Source of the DNA: Gammaproteobacteria bacterium
GTDB lineage: Bacteria; Pseudomonadota; Gammaproteobacteria; Arenicellales; Poriferihabitantaceae
Length of the DNA stretch: 6,398 nt
Assembly: GCA_009839585.1 (NCBI GenBank)
Contig: VXPI01000282.1
Span: 1-6,398 of the forward strand
Direction: 5' to 3'
Within the stretch, counting starts at the first letter, position 1; each line of letters begins with the position of its first letter. Below, in pieces: positions 6,288 through 6,398 of this stretch. Below the pieces are notes generated by a model. That model made no database searches. It saw only the letters and a list, made by a program, of their open reading frames with translations, and was not told where the DNA came from. A program made the translations under genes and the position numbers.

Positions 6288-6398
6288 GGAAGTCGCATTG
6301 TGCAGAATCTGGCAGTTGTCAAGTGCATCAGCAATATCTTCAAACCTATCACTTGGACATACTTGACCAAGCGTCCTGATTGATCAAGTTCATTTCAC

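Noticed and set aside
1..6398. CRISPR array, tRNA/rRNA, insertion sequence or attachment site
   Set aside because: No regularly spaced repeats, cloverleaf, transposase-like protein or terminal inverted repeats with target duplications were seen.

Overview
The window carries a tight minus-strand gene cluster and looks like a bacterial, probably gammaproteobacterial, chromosome of moderate GC. The assignment rests on gene content and order; no rRNA, tRNA or other taxonomic marker is present. In transcription order (right to left) the recognisable genes are: an NTF2-like/SnoaL-fold protein, a short-chain dehydrogenase/reductase (SDR), an FAD-dependent amine-oxidase-type oxidoreductase, a DUF1365 protein, a Cfa-family SAM-dependent fatty-acid methyltransferase, and a DUF2878 membrane protein. 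This set is a known accessory lipid-modification cluster. In many proteobacteria it lies near an ECF sigma factor/ChrR anti-sigma pair or photolyase genes and is tied to singlet-oxygen or light stress. Relatives in Rhodobacter take part in methyl-branched and furan fatty acid formation. No sigma factor, ChrR, MerR-type regulator or photolyase is visible here.

Layout: 1-160 is an AT-rich, gene-poor left edge with a 12-bp palindrome and T-tracts. 161-270 holds two tiny ORFs chained by one-base stop/start overlaps to the end of the DUF2878 gene. The second has a near-perfect Shine-Dalgarno and tandem Trp codons inside one arm of a 9-bp inverted repeat. 270-5474 is the six-gene cluster, with junctions of 4-nt overlap (ATGA) or 5-6 nt gaps, as expected of one translationally coupled operon. 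5475-5762 is a gap of uncertain content, with a weak promoter candidate and one unconvincing ORF. 5763-6393 is an unrecognised gene that looks frameshifted near its 5' end.

Working model (inference): the methyltransferase adds a methyl group to an unsaturated phospholipid acyl chain. The FAD oxidoreductase, with DUF1365, SDR and NTF2-like proteins, oxidises or rearranges the product, and the DUF2878 protein acts in the membrane. The methyltransferase has Ser and Gln where E. coli Cfa has the bicarbonate ligands Cys139 and His266. This argues that it is not an ordinary cyclopropane synthase.
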